The notes beneath the pieces are model-generated. The model did no database searches and was not told where the DNA came from. It was given only the letters and a program-made list of their open reading frames with translations. Positions 12,491 to 14,973 of a DNA stretch of 14,973 nt are shown here, piece after piece (positions within the stretch are counted from its first letter, which is position 1; each line of letters begins with the position of its first letter). Source of the stretch: Treponema sp. UBA3662 (GTDB lineage: Bacteria > Spirochaetota > Spirochaetia > Treponematales > Treponemataceae); contig DFJV01000025.1 of NCBI GenBank assembly GCA_002373205.1, positions 1 through 14,973 of the forward strand, in the 5' to 3' direction. Both the position numbers and the translations under genes were made by a program.

Positions 12491-14973
12491 ATGGCTAAAA
12501 CCAAATATGTTTATTTCTTTGGAAACGGTGACGCAGAAGGCGATGAAACAATGCGTCCGTTACTCGGTGGAAAAGGCGCCAACCTTGCACAGATGGCAAA
12601 AGCTCCCTTGAGCCTTCCTGTACCCCCGGGATTTACAATTTCTATTGACGTTTGTCAGGAATATTACAAGTTAGGTAAGAAATACCCTGCAGGTCTTGAT
12701 GCAGAAGTTGAAAAGTATCTTGCAAAACTTGAAAAAGCAATGGGCAAAAAGCTCGGCGACGAAAAGGATCCACTCCTTGTTTCTGTCCGCTCAGGTGCTG
12801 CAGAATCAATGCCTGGTATGATGGACACAATCCTTAACCTTGGTCTTAACGACAAATCTGTTGAAGGTCTTGCAAAAAAGACAAACAACCCGCGTTTTGC
12901 TTGGGACGCATACCGCCGCTTTATCCAGATGTACGGTAACGTTGCAATGGGTGTTGACCATGATAAATTTGAAGAAATCATTTCAGAAGTAAAGTCACAC
13001 CGCGGAATTAAAGAAGATACAGAACTTACAGCTGAAGAACTTCAGGAAATTGTAAGCAAGTACAAGGTAATGTACAAGAAAGAAAAGGGCGAAGCTTTCC
13101 CACAGGATCCAAAAAAGCAGATGTGGGGTGCTATTGGCGCAGTATTTGGTTCTTGGATGAATGAACGTGCAATCGTATACCGCAAGCTCAACAATATTGA
13201 TGAAAGAGTAATCAAGGGCACAGCCGTAACTGTTATGGCAATGGTATTCGGTAACATGGGCGACACATCTGGAACAGGTGTTGCATTCAGCCGCGATCCT
13301 TCAACTGGTGAAAACCACTTTATGGCAGAATACCTCATCAACGCTCAGGGTGAAGACGTTGTTGCCGGTATCCGCACTCCAATGGATATTTCTGCTCTCG
13401 AGAAGCAGCAGCCAAAGATTTTTGCTGAAATTACAAAGATCCGCAACCGCCTCGAAAAGCACTATCACGATATGCAGGATATGGAATTTACCGTTCAGGA
13501 AGGAAAGCTCTACATGCTCCAGTGCCGCAACGGTAAGCGCACAGGTGCAGCTGCTGTTAAGATGGCAGTTGACATGGTTAAAGAAAAGCTCATCACAAAG
13601 GAAACAGCTCTTACTCGCGTAAAGCCAGACCAGCTTGACCAGCTTCTCCACCCACAGTTTGAAGCAAAGGCTCTTAAGGCAGCAACTCCTTTGGCAGAAG
13701 CTCTTAACGCTTCTCCTGGTGCAGGTGCAGGCCAGATTGTATTCACAGCAGAAGAAGCTGTTGAATGGCACAAGAACGGAAAGAAGGTAATGCTCGTCCG
13801 CAAAGAGACATCTCCTGATGACATTGCAGGTATGTACGTTGCAGAAGGTATCCTTACTTCTACTGGTGGACGCACATCTCACGCAGCTGTTGTTGCTCGT
13901 GGTATGGGAACTCCTTGTGTTTGTGGTTGTGCAGCAGTTGTATTCTCTGGAAAAGACGAAGTTACTATTGGCAACAAGGTATTCAAGAAAGGCGACACCA
14001 TTTCTATCGACGGTTCAACAGGTAGAGTATATGCAGGTCTTATCCCTGTAACTCCAGCTTCTGTTTCCGGCGACCTTGAAACATTCCTTAGCTGGGCAGA
14101 CGAAGTTCGCGCAAAGTCTGTTCGCAAGACTCCATCCGGAAAGGTTGTAAAGGGATTCAACGTTCTTGCAAACGCAGAACAGAACGAAGCTCCACAGGCA
14201 TTCCGCTTTGGTGCAGCAGGTATTGGTCTTTGCCGCACAGAGCACATGTTCTTTGACGAACCAAAGCTTACTTCTTTCCAGAAGATGATTATTTCTGACA
14301 GCACAGAAGAACGCAAGAAGAACCTTGACAAGATTCTTCCTTTGCAGCAGAAGGACTTCTTTGGAATCATCAAGACAATGGAAGGCCGCGCTGTTACAAT
14401 CCGTCTTCTTGACCCGCCGCTCAACGAATTCATCCAGGCAAAGACAGATGCAGAGGCACAGAGCCTTGCAAAGAAGCTTGATGTAGACGTTGCAGTTATT
14501 AAGGCAAAGTTTGCAGACCTCGACGAACACAACCCGATGCTCGGTCACCGTGGATGCCGTCTTGCAATCACATATCCTGAAATCTACGAAATGCAGGTTG
14601 AGGCAATTGCCCTCGCAACAGCAGAAGCAGAAAAGAAGGGAATCAAGCACGATGTACGCATCATGATTCCTAACGTAACAACTGTTAACGAACTCAAGCA
14701 GATCCGCGAACAGGCAGAAGCTGTTATTGCTAAGGTAAACAAGGAAAAGGGAACAAAGCTCAAGTTCCAGATTGGTTCTATGATTGAATTCCCACGTGCA
14801 GCCGCAACAGCAGATCAGATTGCAGAATATGCAGACTTCTTCTCATTCGGTACAAACGACCTTACACAGACAACATTCGGCTTTAGCCGTGATGACTACT
14901 CTAAGTTCATCGATTCTTACCTTGACCAGAAAGTTCTCCTCCATGATCCGTTCAAGACATTGGACGAAGACGG
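12491..14973 (+). CDS. ppdK: Pyruvate phosphate dikinase (3' end missing)
   Basis: The frame is open from ATG 12491 (GGAGG four bases upstream) to the window end, 827 complete codons of a family usually 870-900 long. The enzyme interconverts pyruvate, ATP and phosphate with PEP, AMP and pyrophosphate in the cytoplasm, which serves gluconeogenic or pyrophosphate-linked glycolytic flux. The N-terminal ATP-grasp domain shows GGKGANLAQM, PVPPGFTIS and SVRSGAAESMPGMMDT (Arg100). The swivelling domain carries the phosphorylated His464 in TGGRTSHAAVVARGMGTPC. The C-terminal TIM barrel shows GIGLCRTEHMFF (Arg582), TIRLLDPPLNEF, GHRGCRLAITYPEIYEMQ, a variant IEFPRAA, and FSFGTNDLTQTTFGFSRDD. The catalytic Cys near the C-terminus lies beyond the window. 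Strong repetitive codon preference suggests high expression. It has its own promoter and is not part of the mgtE unit. Confidence 0.97.
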   Translation, partial: MAKTKYVYFFGNGDAEGDETMRPLLGGKGANLAQMAKAPLSLPVPPGFTISIDVCQEYYKLGKKYPAGLDAEVEKYLAKLEKAMGKKLGDEKDPLLVSVRSGAAESMPGMMDTILNLGLNDKSVEGLAKKTNNPRFAWDAYRRFIQMYGNVAMGVDHDKFEEIISEVKSHRGIKEDTELTAEELQEIVSKYKVMYKKEKGEAFPQDPKKQMWGAIGAVFGSWMNERAIVYRKLNNIDERVIKGTAVTVMAMVFGNMGDTSGTGVAFSRDPSTGENHFMAEYLINAQGEDVVAGIRTPMDISALEKQQPKIFAEITKIRNRLEKHYHDMQDMEFTVQEGKLYMLQCRNGKRTGAAAVKMAVDMVKEKLITKETALTRVKPDQLDQLLHPQFEAKALKAATPLAEALNASPGAGAGQIVFTAEEAVEWHKNGKKVMLVRKETSPDDIAGMYVAEGILTSTGGRTSHAAVVARGMGTPCVCGCAAVVFSGKDEVTIGNKVFKKGDTISIDGSTGRVYAGLIPVTPASVSGDLETFLSWADEVRAKSVRKTPSGKVVKGFNVLANAEQNEAPQAFRFGAAGIGLCRTEHMFFDEPKLTSFQKMIISDSTEERKKNLDKILPLQQKDFFGIIKTMEGRAVTIRLLDPPLNEFIQAKTDAEAQSLAKKLDVDVAVIKAKFADLDEHNPMLGHRGCRLAITYPEIYEMQVEAIALATAEAEKKGIKHDVRIMIPNVTTVNELKQIREQAEAVIAKVNKEKGTKLKFQIGSMIEFPRAAATADQIAEYADFFSFGTNDLTQTTFGFSRDDYSKFIDSYLDQKVLLHDPFKTLDED

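Noticed and set aside
13301..14650. Several minus-strand ORFs of about 120-217 codons
   Set aside because: They lie wholly opposite ppdK, whose strong codon preference produces long open antisense frames; their Cys/Ser-rich products show no domain.

Overview
The window looks like chromosomal DNA from a spirochaete, most likely a host- or rumen-associated Treponema. This rests on moderate-to-low GC with A/T-rich intergenic DNA, many signal-peptide and lipobox proteins with Lys-rich N-termini, barrel-like outer-membrane proteins that imply a diderm envelope, and a pyruvate phosphate dikinase of the bacterial type. The genus is an inference; no rRNA or other taxonomic marker is present.

Layout. 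(1) 1-2450, plus strand: the 3' part of a long Ala/Lys/Glu/Gln repeat protein ending in a beta-sandwich-like domain, followed with a 1-nt overlap by a uracil-DNA-glycosylase-fold protein. (2) 2500-5053, plus strand: four tightly packed genes for unrecognised envelope proteins. They are a membrane-anchored protein, two tandem secreted paralogues (the second lacks an internal 79-codon block) and a two-helix membrane protein with a PH-like tail. (3) 5143-6630, plus strand: a small lipoprotein and a predicted outer-membrane barrel protein, separated by a stem-loop. (4) 6633-10577, minus strand: a compact operon transcribed thioesterase, then class 3 lipase with a barrel-like C-terminus, then ATP-grasp ligase. 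The genes overlap by 4 nt or are 1 nt apart, and the operon starts from a clear sigma70-type promoter. (5) 10648-12210, plus strand: a divergent promoter, a 28-codon ORF with a strong ribosome-binding site, and an MgtE magnesium transporter in the same frame. (6) 12211-12490: an intergenic stretch holding a GC-rich palindromic segment and the promoter of ppdK. (7) 12491-14973, plus strand: pyruvate phosphate dikinase, cut by the window end.

Two household functions are secure, magnesium uptake (mgtE) and PEP/pyruvate interconversion (ppdK). Most of the rest is envelope or secreted material of unknown role. The most unusual items are the lipase joined to a barrel-like C-terminus inside a thioesterase/lipase/ATP-grasp operon, the mgtE leader (a small ORF separated from mgtE by one in-frame stop, with mgtE itself lacking a ribosome-binding site), the shortened tandem paralogue, and the long repeats in the first gene that differ only at synonymous sites. 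No tRNA, rRNA, CRISPR array, insertion sequence or phage gene was found.
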